From Roseibacillus persicicus (GTDB taxonomy: Bacteria; Verrucomicrobiota; Verrucomicrobiia; Verrucomicrobiales; Akkermansiaceae), in NCBI RefSeq assembly GCF_014651675.1, contig NZ_BMXI01000007.1, forward strand, positions 186,001 through 250,000: 64,000 nt of DNA, in the 5' to 3' direction. Shown here in pieces: positions 41,594 through 50,626 of this stretch (positions are counted from its first letter, which is position 1; every line of letters starts with the position of its first letter). The notes below the pieces were generated by a model that was not told the DNA's origin, did not search any database, and saw only the letters and a list, made by a program, of their open reading frames with translations. A program made the translations under genes and the position numbers.

Positions 41594-43471
41594 TTACTTC
41601 TCCAAGGATGAAGTGGTGCGGAATCGAAACCAGCGTGCGCCATCATTGAGCCCTTCAAGAGGCTTCTGATTGATGCGGGCGAATCCGGTGTCTGAGAGAA
41701 GAAAGTAGCTGGTGTCTGGTTGCAGTTTTGGCAAATTGTCAAAGGTGATCGAGAGAGCTCCTTGAGCAGGATGATTGGGTTCCGGGTCAGCAGTCCAGAC
41801 CGGGGTGGTGGGGTCTTGTATTCGATACAGGCGAATGGTTTTTCCTTTTGTATTGGTGAAGTCGAGCGGTTGCTTGAAAGCGAGGGTGAGGGGAGTCTGC
41901 AACGGAACGTCACCTTCGGAACAGAGCGGAACGGAGGTGTCAAAGGGCCAGATCTTGGTGAGGCGATGGTAGCCCCAGCCATGTTTTTCCGTCCGTAAGG
42001 GCGTTTTCCAAGAGGGGGGGATCTTGGTTTTGTTCTCTGCGAAATCGAGCCAGGATTTTGCGAGCTTCGCGAGTTGCTGGGGATTGCTCGATGCGAGGTC
42101 GATTGCTTCGACAGGGTCACGTTTCAGATTATAGAGCGCCCATGGTCCTTCGTTGATGGAGACGATCTTCCAGGGGTAATCCAGATAGCCCCGGCTGGTG
42201 TCGGAGAAAGACCAGAAGACAGGATGTTCGATATCCGCTGAGGGTAGCCTGGAGTCCTCAAAGAGAGGCAATAATGAGCGTCCAATGATTGGGACCTGGG
42301 GTGGGGCTGGCTCGTAGGTTGTTCCCGCCAATTGAAGAAAGGTCGGGTAGAGGTCTGTGATGTGTGCCTGCTGGAAACTGATCAGGCCCGGGTCATGTTT
42401 GAGTCCCTTGGGCCAGCGCATGATGAATGGCACCCGGACGCCCCCCTCGTAGCAACTGGATTTATAAAACCGGAAGGGAGCGCATCGAAGGGAAGCCCAA
42501 CCATTGGAAAGGTATGGAATGGAATTACGCTCCCAAGGGATGACTGAACGGTCGACCTTAATGTGTCCGTTGCCGTAGTCGCCTCCATTGTCGGAAAGAA
42601 AAACCACCAGAGTGTTCTCGCGCAGTCCTTTCTTGTCGAGGTGAGCGAGCAGACGGCCGACATTGGTATCGAGGTTGTCGATCACGGCGGCATAGGCTTG
42701 CATGCGAAAGGCCTCGTGCTCTTGAGTCTCCTTGGGAAGCTCGTGCCAAGGACGCACATCAGGAGTGGGAGGGGAGTTGATGTGGCGCTCGTCTATGAGT
42801 CCAAGCTGACGGAGGCGCTGAAACCGTTTTTCACGAAGTTGGTCCCAGCCTTCATCGAAGCGACCCTCATACTTTTCAACCAGTTCTCTGGAGACATTCA
42901 GGGGTGTGTGGGGAGCGTTGAAGGCAAGGTAGGCGAAGAAGGGCTTACCCTGAGCAGAGGCCACATCAATGGACTCGATAGTGTGGTCGGTGAAGGCATC
43001 GGTGGCGAACCAATCGGCAGGAACTTCTTCTGGTTCGCGCTGGCGAACGATGCTCCCCGAGCCGGTGAAGTTATTGATTTGTCCCCCTAGGAATCCGTAG
43101 AATCGTTGGAACCCGTGGTCGAGCGGGTGCCTTGGCTGGTGCCACTTTCCCGATATGGATGTTGCATAGCCGGCTTCCTCCAGCGCCTTGGAGAGAGGTA
43201 GGGAGCGCTTGTAGTGGTCGGACTGGGTGTGAGTCTGCCCCGTCATTAGCGAAGTGCGCGAGACCACACACATGGGATTGACGCGAAAGTTGGCCAGGCG
43301 AGTGCCTTCGCCGGCAAGTTGATCCAAATGCGGAGTGTCGAACTCAGCACCATAACAGCCGAGGTCCGAGTAGCCCATGTCGTCCGCAACGATGAGGAGA
43401 ATGTTCGGGCGATCCTCGGCGAGAGCATAGTCGGTGAAGGCGAGAAGCAGTGCGCTGAGAAGAAGTCTCAT
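41594..43471 (-). CDS. Secreted sulfatase (S1 family) with CVVSR motif and C-terminal Ig-like domain
   Basis: About 625 residues from ATG 43471 (MRLLLSALLLAFTDYALA, a signal peptide); a TTG-started upstream frame is rejected. The sulfatase domain has NILLIVADDMGYSDLGCYG, then C68-V-V-S-R72 in NPMCVVSRTSLMTGQ and FLSDNGGDYGNGHIKVDR. Again Val replaces the usual Pro. The last 120 residues (from about 515) form a beta-rich domain with AFKQPLDFTNTKGKTIRLYR and FDNLPKLQPDTSYFLL, a Big_5/SbsA Ig-like pattern that may bind carbohydrate. It is 34 bp after another sulfatase and 21 bp before the DUF5722 gene. Confidence 0.92.
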   Translation of the reverse strand: MRLLLSALLLAFTDYALAEDRPNILLIVADDMGYSDLGCYGAEFDTPHLDQLAGEGTRLANFRVNPMCVVSRTSLMTGQTHTQSDHYKRSLPLSKALEEAGYATSISGKWHQPRHPLDHGFQRFYGFLGGQINNFTGSGSIVRQREPEEVPADWFATDAFTDHTIESIDVASAQGKPFFAYLAFNAPHTPLNVSRELVEKYEGRFDEGWDQLREKRFQRLRQLGLIDERHINSPPTPDVRPWHELPKETQEHEAFRMQAYAAVIDNLDTNVGRLLAHLDKKGLRENTLVVFLSDNGGDYGNGHIKVDRSVIPWERNSIPYLSNGWASLRCAPFRFYKSSCYEGGVRVPFIMRWPKGLKHDPGLISFQQAHITDLYPTFLQLAGTTYEPAPPQVPIIGRSLLPLFEDSRLPSADIEHPVFWSFSDTSRGYLDYPWKIVSINEGPWALYNLKRDPVEAIDLASSNPQQLAKLAKSWLDFAENKTKIPPSWKTPLRTEKHGWGYHRLTKIWPFDTSVPLCSEGDVPLQTPLTLAFKQPLDFTNTKGKTIRLYRIQDPTTPVWTADPEPNHPAQGALSITFDNLPKLQPDTSYFLLSDTGFARINQKPLEGLNDGARWFRFRTTSSLEK

Positions 43472-43505
43472 TGATTGAATTCGGACGGAGAAAAATGGGG
43501 GGGTG

Positions 43506-44801
43506 TTAGTTTGATTCTTGTCGGGTTGAGGAGCGGAGGAGGTCGTCAATCAAGCCGGAGAGCTTCTCTACTTTTTCGGGGTTTTGAGAGGAAAGGTTCT
43601 TTCGGTCGTCGGGGTCGGTCTGGAGGTTGTAGAGTTCTTTCCTATCCGTCCATGCGATGAGCTTGTCCCATCCGTCGATGACGACGCGAGCCCGCAAGCC
43701 ATCATCGAGATTGTCCAGTTGATCGATGTCGCTATCGTGCTCGTAAACATCGACGAAGATGCGATCCCGTTCTTGGAGATTTTGGGGGGAAAGGAGATCG
43801 AGCCCTTTCATCTCGGCGGGGATTTTAATTCCGCAGGCTTTCAGAATGGTAGGAGCGATGTCGAGGTTGCTCGCGAGGGTGGTGGTATCGCGGCGGGGTT
43901 CGATCTGGTCTCCGTGGGTCAAGAAGATGGGCGTGCGAATACCGGCTTCAACGGGTTCGCGCTTCGAGCGGATGGAAACGTTTTTCTTTTCAGGATCTTG
44001 CACCCACCCATTGTCGCAAGTGTAAACGAAGAGGGTGTTTTCATAGGTTCCGGTCTCCTTCAGATGGTTGATGAGCTCGCCGCAAGTCTCGTCGAGCCAT
44101 TCCACATTTGCCCAATACCAAGCGGTGGGCTCATTGGGAGCGATGTCCTTGTATTTGTTGAAAAGTCGCTCGGGGGCATTGTGGGGAGCGTGGGGGAGAA
44201 AAACTCCGTACCAAATGAAAAAGGGTTTCTTCTGAGCCTGGGATTCCGCCACGAAGTCGTAGATGGGCTTCATGGTAGTTCGTCCGATTTTGAGACCAAG
44301 GTCACCATGGCGACCGCCTTTCGTGATGTCGCCGTGGGTCATGGCGTGGGTGAAGCCGTGCTCCTTGGGATCGCCTTCCCACCATTTTCCCGTTTGAAGG
44401 GTGTTGTAGCCATTCTCCTTGAGCAATTGTATGAAGGAAGGTTTGCCTTCCATGGTCTTGTCCATGCGATTGGTGAACTCAGCCCATAGCTCCCGATTGC
44501 TGGTGCGGGTGGCGTTGTTAGGGAGGACGGGATCATTGCCGCGGACCCCCGTCTGATGAGGGTATTGACCGGAGACGATGCTGGCGAGTGAAGGTCGGCA
44601 GAGAGGCGCGGTGACGTAGCCGCGTTCATAGAGGAGCCCGTTGCTCGCCAACTCATCGAGGTGCGGTGTCTCGATGTGCGGGTGGTCCATGAAGCCGTAG
44701 TCACCCCAGGACTGGTCGTCGCTGAGAAGAAAGACGACATTGGGCGCAGCGACAGTTCCAAGAACGGTTGCGAGCAAGAGTGCGATGATTTTAACTGACA
44801 T
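43506..44801 (-). CDS. Secreted sulfatase (S1 family) with CRPSL motif
   Basis: About 431 residues from ATG 44801 (MSVKIIALLLATVLGTVAAP, signal peptide); the upstream frame is the shadow of the GH78 gene. Family blocks: VVFLLSDDQSWGDYG, IETPHLDELASNGLLYERGYVTAPL, then C68-R-P-S-L72-ASIVSGQ. The Arg of the C-X-P-S-R motif is replaced by Leu, a variant also seen in other CRxSL-type sulfatases. QTGKWWEGDPKEHGF and YTCDNGWVQDPEKKN hold further active-site residues. It probably removes sulfate from rhamnose or uronate residues. It lies 22 bp after the GH78 gene. Confidence 0.9.
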   Translation of the reverse strand: MSVKIIALLLATVLGTVAAPNVVFLLSDDQSWGDYGFMDHPHIETPHLDELASNGLLYERGYVTAPLCRPSLASIVSGQYPHQTGVRGNDPVLPNNATRTSNRELWAEFTNRMDKTMEGKPSFIQLLKENGYNTLQTGKWWEGDPKEHGFTHAMTHGDITKGGRHGDLGLKIGRTTMKPIYDFVAESQAQKKPFFIWYGVFLPHAPHNAPERLFNKYKDIAPNEPTAWYWANVEWLDETCGELINHLKETGTYENTLFVYTCDNGWVQDPEKKNVSIRSKREPVEAGIRTPIFLTHGDQIEPRRDTTTLASNLDIAPTILKACGIKIPAEMKGLDLLSPQNLQERDRIFVDVYEHDSDIDQLDNLDDGLRARVVIDGWDKLIAWTDRKELYNLQTDPDDRKNLSSQNPEKVEKLSGLIDDLLRSSTRQESN

Positions 44802-44823
44802 TAGGTGTTTGGTGTTGTTCGGT

Positions 44824-46617
44824 CTATTTGACTTCCAGTTGGGCTTTGCCGGTGACGGGAGCATCCAGAACCCATCTTTCTTTCTCTTGGGTGGCAGAAA
44901 CGGCCTTGCCATTGAGCAAGACTTGGGTGGAGCCTTTGATGAGGGGGAGGTCGACGAGGGCGAGGATGTTCTCGGGGAGCTCCAGGGACATCTGGAATCC
45001 ATCCTTTTGACTCCAGTCGATAAGAATGGGGCCGTGTCGAGTGGGAACCTTTCCTTTTGCCGATTCCAAATCCGCGATCCTGGGGGAAATACGTGCGGTG
45101 TTCCATCCGGGGGTCAGCGGTTGTGCTCCGAGTAGGTAGCGTGGGAAAAGGTTGGCGGGCGCGGCTCCCCACGGGTGGTTCCAATCCTGGTTGGCCTTAT
45201 ACTTCATGTCCCAGGCTTCCCACGTTATGGTGGTCCCGCTGTCGAGCATGTGCTTCCAGCTGCGGTCTCCATCGGCGGTGATCAGGGCGAGGGCCTCGGC
45301 GTCTGCGCCATTTTCAAAAAGAGCTTCCAGAAAATACTGGGCGGCATAGACCGACATTGTCATCCCGCGCTCAGCCAGCCATTTTACGTGTTTTTCACGG
45401 AGGTTCTCGGGAGTGATTCCGAAGGCGAGGGGGAAGAAGTTGGCGTGGGAGGATGAGTGTTTGGTTCCGATCCCGTCGCGGTAGAGTCCTGTTTCTTTGT
45501 CGAGGAAAGTTTCGTTAAAGGCCTTTTTGCTCGCGGCCAATTGCAGCTCGAACTGAGCGAGGTCGTCAACCGCCCGGACTTCACGCGCCATCTTGATCAT
45601 GAGCTGAAGGGTTCGAATGTGGAAGGAGTTCACGACCGTGTTTCGAGGGGTAAAGACGTATTTGTCCCGTTCACCTTTGGGCCAGTCGACGATGTCGTGC
45701 CGGCTCATGTCGAGTTCTTCACTGAAGATGAGGTGGTCCTCACCGCGGCGGTGGAAAAGCATGCGTTCCTTGAGAATATTGTATCGCCCGGCCATCCAAT
45801 TGAGATCGCCGGTGTGGAGATAATCCAAGTAGACCATGAAGACCATGTGGGGAGCCCATTCCGTAGGCCAAGTGCCGTTGAGGAGCAGATGGTCTATGGA
45901 GTCGCGGCCCATCTCTTTGTCACTATCGGTGTAGTAGTGGCTGAGCTGATTGAGGTAGGCATCGGCTTCGTAAGGGATTCGCTCGCGGTCACCATCGATA
46001 TAGATGCCGGCTACGTTTGTGGCTTTGATGGAGTATTTGCAGAGGTCCCAGATGCGGTTGAGAAGCTGGTCCGAGGATTCGAAGTGGGCGGCCTCATCAT
46101 CCCAGTTGACGAGGTAGGCGGTTTGACGAGCGATTTGGTCGGGGGAGATTTCGCCCGACCAACCCTCCAGTTCAACCCAGCGAAATGGAAGCACCACGCC
46201 CCACTCGGGGGGAGTGAGAATTGCGGGCGGGTGGGGAAACTTGCGAGTGGAGATGAGTTCGGTATTGCGTGGATCCGGGGGAGGGTTGGCGACGATGGCC
46301 TTGTCTCCCGAGAGGGTCACGGTGGCTAGATTGTAACGAACAGTTCCCGGTGGTTTGCGATTGATGCGCCCGTCTTGAAGATCCTCTCCGTAGTGAACGG
46401 TAACTTCTCCCTTGGCATCTGCGGTGGGCATCAAACGAACGTTTCCGTATGCAGCTTTTCCAAAGTCGATGAGGATGGTGTCTTTGTCGATGCGGCTGAT
46501 CGCGACAGGTTCTTCATCGATCAAGTGAGTGGGTGCGGCAGAAACGGCTGTGAAGCTGATTCCAACAATGATCAGAGGAATCGTGCTCGAGCTGAGTGAG
46601 AAGGGGAACGCGGTCAT
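44824..46617 (-). CDS. Alpha-L-rhamnosidase-like enzyme (GH78)
   Basis: A 597-residue secreted protein (signal about 1-28), shorter than the other two GH78 enzymes because it lacks the N-terminal Ig-like domain. The barrel region has NRIWDLCKYSIKATNVAGIYIDGDRERIPYEADAY, with Glu212 in the place of the general acid of the GH78 DCPQRDER motif; the motif is DGDRER-IPYEAD here. The second conserved block is TTITWEAWDMKYKANQDWNHPWGAAPANLF. This variant suggests a different subgroup, perhaps acting on sulfated or uronate-linked rhamnose. A copy of the operator motif is 18 bp upstream. First gene of an operon with two sulfatases and DUF5722. Confidence 0.85.
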   Translation of the reverse strand: MTAFPFSLSSSTIPLIIVGISFTAVSAAPTHLIDEEPVAISRIDKDTILIDFGKAAYGNVRLMPTADAKGEVTVHYGEDLQDGRINRKPPGTVRYNLATVTLSGDKAIVANPPPDPRNTELISTRKFPHPPAILTPPEWGVVLPFRWVELEGWSGEISPDQIARQTAYLVNWDDEAAHFESSDQLLNRIWDLCKYSIKATNVAGIYIDGDRERIPYEADAYLNQLSHYYTDSDKEMGRDSIDHLLLNGTWPTEWAPHMVFMVYLDYLHTGDLNWMAGRYNILKERMLFHRRGEDHLIFSEELDMSRHDIVDWPKGERDKYVFTPRNTVVNSFHIRTLQLMIKMAREVRAVDDLAQFELQLAASKKAFNETFLDKETGLYRDGIGTKHSSSHANFFPLAFGITPENLREKHVKWLAERGMTMSVYAAQYFLEALFENGADAEALALITADGDRSWKHMLDSGTTITWEAWDMKYKANQDWNHPWGAAPANLFPRYLLGAQPLTPGWNTARISPRIADLESAKGKVPTRHGPILIDWSQKDGFQMSLELPENILALVDLPLIKGSTQVLLNGKAVSATQEKERWVLDAPVTGKAQLEVK

Positions 46618-46635
46618 GGATTTTTAAGACTTAAG

Positions 46636-46650
46636 GGAAACGGTTCTTAT
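46636..46650. promoter_or_regulatory. Candidate rhamnose-regulon operator before the GH78-sulfatase operon
   Basis: GGAAACGGTTCTTAT differs from the rhaA repeats (GGAAAGGATTCTTAT) at two positions and has a near-palindromic GAAACGGTTC core with a central CG, as many LacI-family operators do. It lies 18 bp upstream of the start codon at 46617. Confidence 0.5.
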
Positions 46651-46843
46651 GGCCAGTTCTTTCTTGAATTGGAAAAAAAATTTCACGGGCAAATGCAATT
46701 GCGGAGGTTCAGTTTGCCCGAGAAGGGGGAAGTCGTCCGAGTCGAATGACTGAGGTCGGGAGTAGCAGCGAAATTGCGTCGATGAGACTTCCGTTCAGCG
46801 GAGGACGGAAACAGGCGTTTGGGTCCGGTGCGCGGGGTTACTT

Positions 46844-47518
46844 TCAGGCGGGACGTTGCAGAGCGTTCGGCTTGAACTGAACATAGACTGCGGTGGCTTG
46901 GGCGCGGGAATGGACGTGCAGCTTCTCGTAGATGCGTCGACGATAGGTGTCGACGGTATTGTGACTCACGCCCAGTTTATCGGAGATCTCCTTGCACAGG
47001 TAGCCTTGGGCCAAGAGGTCGAGTACTTCTTCTTCTCTTTTTGAAAGTTTACTCAACTTGTTGTCCTCCTCGCTCGGAAGGGGCTTGCGGAAGCATTTCA
47101 CAACCTTTCGCGCGATGCCACTGCTCATGGGGGAACCGCCTTCGTAGACCTCTTTGAGAGATGCCAGGAGACTTTCGCAAGGAGTTTGTTTGAGGAGATA
47201 TCCGGTGGCACCGGCCTCCAAGGCCTTGAAGATGCGATTGGAATCCTCGTAGACCGTGATCATAACAAACTGAATTTTGGGATATTGCATTTTGAGGCCC
47301 CGAACCATCTCGACCCCGTTCATTCCCGGGAGGTTGATATCGCTCAAGACGACGTCGGGTTGTTCCTTGGGAATGCCCTCGAAGGCCTCTTGTCCGTCGT
47401 CATATTGGCCCACCAATTCGAAACCCGGCGCATTCCCAATCCACTCCGCGTAGATTGTTCTCAGCGTTGCATCATCTTCCACGATGGTCACGCGAATGTC
47501 GTTGTCAGGTTCGGCCAT
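46844..47518 (-). CDS. LuxR/NarL-family response regulator
   Basis: A 224-residue regulator. Receiver with EDD 14-16, Asp60 in VVLSDINLPGMNG and Lys in GYLLKQTP; LuxR helix-turn-helix near residues 155-210 with LSKREEEVLDLLAQGYLCKEIS and VSHNTVDTYRRRIYEKL. It is 93 bp downstream of the large sensor kinase gene on the same strand and is the expected partner. Its placement beside the polysaccharide operon suggests a role in sensing substrate, but its targets are unknown. Confidence 0.93.
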   Translation of the reverse strand: MAEPDNDIRVTIVEDDATLRTIYAEWIGNAPGFELVGQYDDGQEAFEGIPKEQPDVVLSDINLPGMNGVEMVRGLKMQYPKIQFVMITVYEDSNRIFKALEAGATGYLLKQTPCESLLASLKEVYEGGSPMSSGIARKVVKCFRKPLPSEEDNKLSKLSKREEEVLDLLAQGYLCKEISDKLGVSHNTVDTYRRRIYEKLHVHSRAQATAVYVQFKPNALQRPA

Positions 47519-47611
47519 GGTTGGAGTGTATCGTAAACGGGCAAATATGCTTGTCGCTAGTTTGGGTGACAGTTGTAGCAGCTTTGGAGAGAGGCGGCGA
47601 GGACGAGTTGC

Positions 47612-50600
47612 CTAGATGACTCCCCGAAGGGGAACCTGAAAGGTGATGGCAGTTCCTTTCTCGGGTGAGCTTTCCACCACACAGGTCCCCCCGATTTCTT
47701 TCATGCGAGTGTTCATGTTTTCCAGACCGCGACCCGAGGCAGGGCGGTTTGGGTCGGACTCCGCCATGGGATTGATCCCGCTTCCGTTGTCTTCCAGTTT
47801 GAGAATGAGCTCTTCATTTTCCGATTCCAACGTCACTTTGACCTCGGTGGCTTCGGCATACTTGACGATGTTGTTGAGTGCTTCCTTAAAGGCGAGCAAG
47901 AGGTTGTGGCGCAATTGAGCGGACAGGGAGTGCTCCGGCAGCTCGAGGGGCATCCGGATGCGACAGGTGATGCCTGCCACTTCGAGAAAATCCTGCGCGT
48001 AGCTGCTCAAGTAACTGGCGAGGTCGTCGCAGGTGTCGTGTTCTGGATCAATTGCCCACACGACTCCGTCCATGGAGCGCATGAGGTGTCTTGCGGTGGA
48101 GTGAATCTGCCCCAGCTTTTTCTTGATGGTCTCATCTTTAGGTTCAACGGCTGGTTGGGCCAGCAAGCTGATGCGGGTGAGACTGGCCCCCAGTTCGTCA
48201 TGAATATCCCGCGCGATGCGGCTTCGTTCTTGCTCCAGAGCGCGCTTGGTCCGGATGCGTTGCATCACGAGTCGATGCCTGCGTCGTAGACCAAGAAATA
48301 CAAGCCCGCCGGCGATGAGGGCGGTAAAGGCTCCCACCCCGAGCTTGAACCACCAGGTTTGCCAAAAGAAAGGAGAGACGGTGATCAGGAGAGAAGCCTT
48401 CTCTCTGGACCAGGAGCCATTGTTGTTGGCAGCGATGACTTCGAACTCATATTTCCCAGCGGGCAGGCGGGAGAATTGCGCTTCATATTGATTGTCCGAG
48501 ATTTCCCACTTGTCGCTGAGGCCCTTCAGGCGATAGCGGATATTGACTGTCTCTGGAGAGGCCAAGCTCAATGTCGCAAAGTCAATGTTGACCCGGTTGT
48601 GATCGGGAGGCAGACGAAGGATTGCTCCCCTGGAACTGAGGTCGAGGAGGTTGGCTCCTTCGGCCGTGAAGGCCCGCGCATCCCGTTTGCGGTAACTGCC
48701 AACCAGTTGGTGGTCGACGAGCACTCTTTCCAGGCGCACGGGGGGAACAAGCACATCACCGCGATACTTCTTCGGGTTGACTCGGAGGAGTCCGTTGTAA
48801 GTGCTGAAGTAGAGATTGCCAGAGGAGTCCTTGGCAGAGGTGGGAGAATAATTTCGACTGATCTGCAGGCTGGGCAGTCCGTCATTCCGGCCGAAAGTTC
48901 GCATGCGAATCGCCCGGCTCCCGAATTGAGAGGGGTTCTGAAGCTGGGAGCGTTCCACTTGGAAAAGGCCCCGGTTGCCCGCTAGCCAGAGAGACCCGAA
49001 GTCGTCGTGTTGTATCTGGGAAATGTAGTTGTCACGCAGGCCTTCTTCAGTGGTGATTCTCTGATACTTGCCGTCTTTGATGTGCCCCAGCCCGTCGCCT
49101 GCGTAGCCAATCCAGAGGCTGCCATCTGGGGTCGCATGAAGGGTGCGGATGGAGATGAGAGCACTCCCTTCGACTCCGGTCTTGCTCACAAGTTTGGAGT
49201 CGACAACCCGCAGCAGTCGGCCATTTGATGTGCCGACCCAAACGGTTCCGTCAGTCGTCTCCGCGAGCCCTCGAATCGCCTGGAGCGAGCCTTCATGCGA
49301 GATGGCCTCGAACTTGCCATCTGAATGACGAAGAAGCTGATCGGGACCATCCGTGCCGATCCAAAGATCTCCGTTTTTTGCGACCAGAAGGGCGCGAACA
49401 TAGTTGCTGCCAATGCCTTGCTCGGAACGAAATATTTCTGTTCGTTCGTTTGTTATTTTGAAAAGCCCATGCTGTCTGGAACCTGCCCAGATGTGACCAG
49501 CGGGGTCCGAGGCTACACAGAGAAATCTCACTCCTGCCTGTTTTGGTTGATAGAATTGCCATTGGCCATCCCTTTGAAAAGCAAGTCGCCCATCGCGATT
49601 CACCGCCCAAATTTTTCCGTCTGAATTGATGGTGAGTGAATTCAGGGAGGAGACGGGGGGGCTTATTTGTGGGTCGGAGAGCTGAACCGCCCGCGACTTA
49701 ATCACATTGAGCCCGCCGCCGAACGTTCCAACCCAAATGTTTCCCTCGTGGTCCTCGGTGATGCCTTCGACCCACGGGTAGGAGGTGGGAATAGCCTCCA
49801 AGCGTTTGTCTGCATATCGAAAAAGACCGTTAGTCTGGGTGCAGATCCAGATGGCTCCCTTGCTGTCTTCCAATAGGTTGGTGACTTGACTGGAATCGGG
49901 GAGGGAAACTTCGGGGCTGATTTGATTCTCTGAGTCGAGATGTATCAGTTGGGAATCCACGGTCACCCAAAGTCCTCCTTGGCTTGCTTTGGTCATTTGC
50001 AGGGAGGAGTCCTTGAACTCTGCAATGAGATGAAATTTGCCTTCTTTGCGGAGGTGGAGCCTTCCTCCGTTGGCGAGCCAGATTCGACCCATGTCATCGC
50101 AGAGCAGCCTTGGCGTTTCGCCAACCGGAGTTCGATTCGGGAGCTTCCGGGAGATGACCTTGTTGTCCGCGATGTGACAGATTTCATCATAATAGGCGAC
50201 CCAAAGGCCCCCCTCGTCATCGTCGGTGATGCTGTGAACCCTTTTCTCCGGCAATCCTTCGCTTTCGCCAAAAACTAGAAAATTGTCTTCTCCCAGACCG
50301 ACCAGCGGTCCTCGTTCGAAGGCGGTCCATACCCGTCCGTTCCGGTCCTGAAACATTGCCCGGATCTCGCGGCTGGGAAGGTCTAGGATATCTTGCAAGG
50401 GGATGGGCTCGAACTCGTGTCCGTTGAAGCGCAAGAGCCCGTTGGAGCCCAGCCAGAGATAACCGTCCGAGGTTTGTGTGACTTCGAGAATGCTGTTAGA
50501 GGGAAGTCCGTCTTCGGTTTCCCAGCTTCGGAAGAACCAATCCGACGAGCGCGATTCGTTTGATTGGCCGCTTGCGCTCCCAATCAGAATCCAGAAAATC

Positions 50601-50626
50601 AGGAGGATGCTTCCGAAGTGATGCAT
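47612..50626 (-). CDS. Two-component propeller sensor histidine kinase
   Basis: A 1004-residue membrane kinase (signal MHHFGSILLIFWILIGSASG). About residues 30-620 are Reg_prop repeats, recurring as DxxGxLWVGTxGG-like motifs (GYLWLGSNGL, GNIWVGTFGGG, GDLWIGTDGPD, GSLWIGYAGDG), that is two seven-bladed propellers. A Y_Y_Y domain (about 650-740) and one TM helix (about 755-775, FTALIAGGLVFLGL) come next. Last is HisKA_3/HATPase with His809 in IARDIHDELGASLTRI, ALNNIVKYAEATEV, DNGSGI and GRGLENM. Periplasmic Reg_prop/Y_Y_Y domains sense oligosaccharides in Bacteroidota; here the output is a separate LuxR-type regulator rather than a fused AraC domain. Confidence 0.93.
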   Translation of the reverse strand: MHHFGSILLIFWILIGSASGQSNESRSSDWFFRSWETEDGLPSNSILEVTQTSDGYLWLGSNGLLRFNGHEFEPIPLQDILDLPSREIRAMFQDRNGRVWTAFERGPLVGLGEDNFLVFGESEGLPEKRVHSITDDDEGGLWVAYYDEICHIADNKVISRKLPNRTPVGETPRLLCDDMGRIWLANGGRLHLRKEGKFHLIAEFKDSSLQMTKASQGGLWVTVDSQLIHLDSENQISPEVSLPDSSQVTNLLEDSKGAIWICTQTNGLFRYADKRLEAIPTSYPWVEGITEDHEGNIWVGTFGGGLNVIKSRAVQLSDPQISPPVSSLNSLTINSDGKIWAVNRDGRLAFQRDGQWQFYQPKQAGVRFLCVASDPAGHIWAGSRQHGLFKITNERTEIFRSEQGIGSNYVRALLVAKNGDLWIGTDGPDQLLRHSDGKFEAISHEGSLQAIRGLAETTDGTVWVGTSNGRLLRVVDSKLVSKTGVEGSALISIRTLHATPDGSLWIGYAGDGLGHIKDGKYQRITTEEGLRDNYISQIQHDDFGSLWLAGNRGLFQVERSQLQNPSQFGSRAIRMRTFGRNDGLPSLQISRNYSPTSAKDSSGNLYFSTYNGLLRVNPKKYRGDVLVPPVRLERVLVDHQLVGSYRKRDARAFTAEGANLLDLSSRGAILRLPPDHNRVNIDFATLSLASPETVNIRYRLKGLSDKWEISDNQYEAQFSRLPAGKYEFEVIAANNNGSWSREKASLLITVSPFFWQTWWFKLGVGAFTALIAGGLVFLGLRRRHRLVMQRIRTKRALEQERSRIARDIHDELGASLTRISLLAQPAVEPKDETIKKKLGQIHSTARHLMRSMDGVVWAIDPEHDTCDDLASYLSSYAQDFLEVAGITCRIRMPLELPEHSLSAQLRHNLLLAFKEALNNIVKYAEATEVKVTLESENEELILKLEDNGSGINPMAESDPNRPASGRGLENMNTRMKEIGGTCVVESSPEKGTAITFQVPLRGVI

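Noticed and set aside
45457-46329. A 290-codon open frame opposite the short GH78 gene
   Set aside because: Antisense shadow; no start context or motif.
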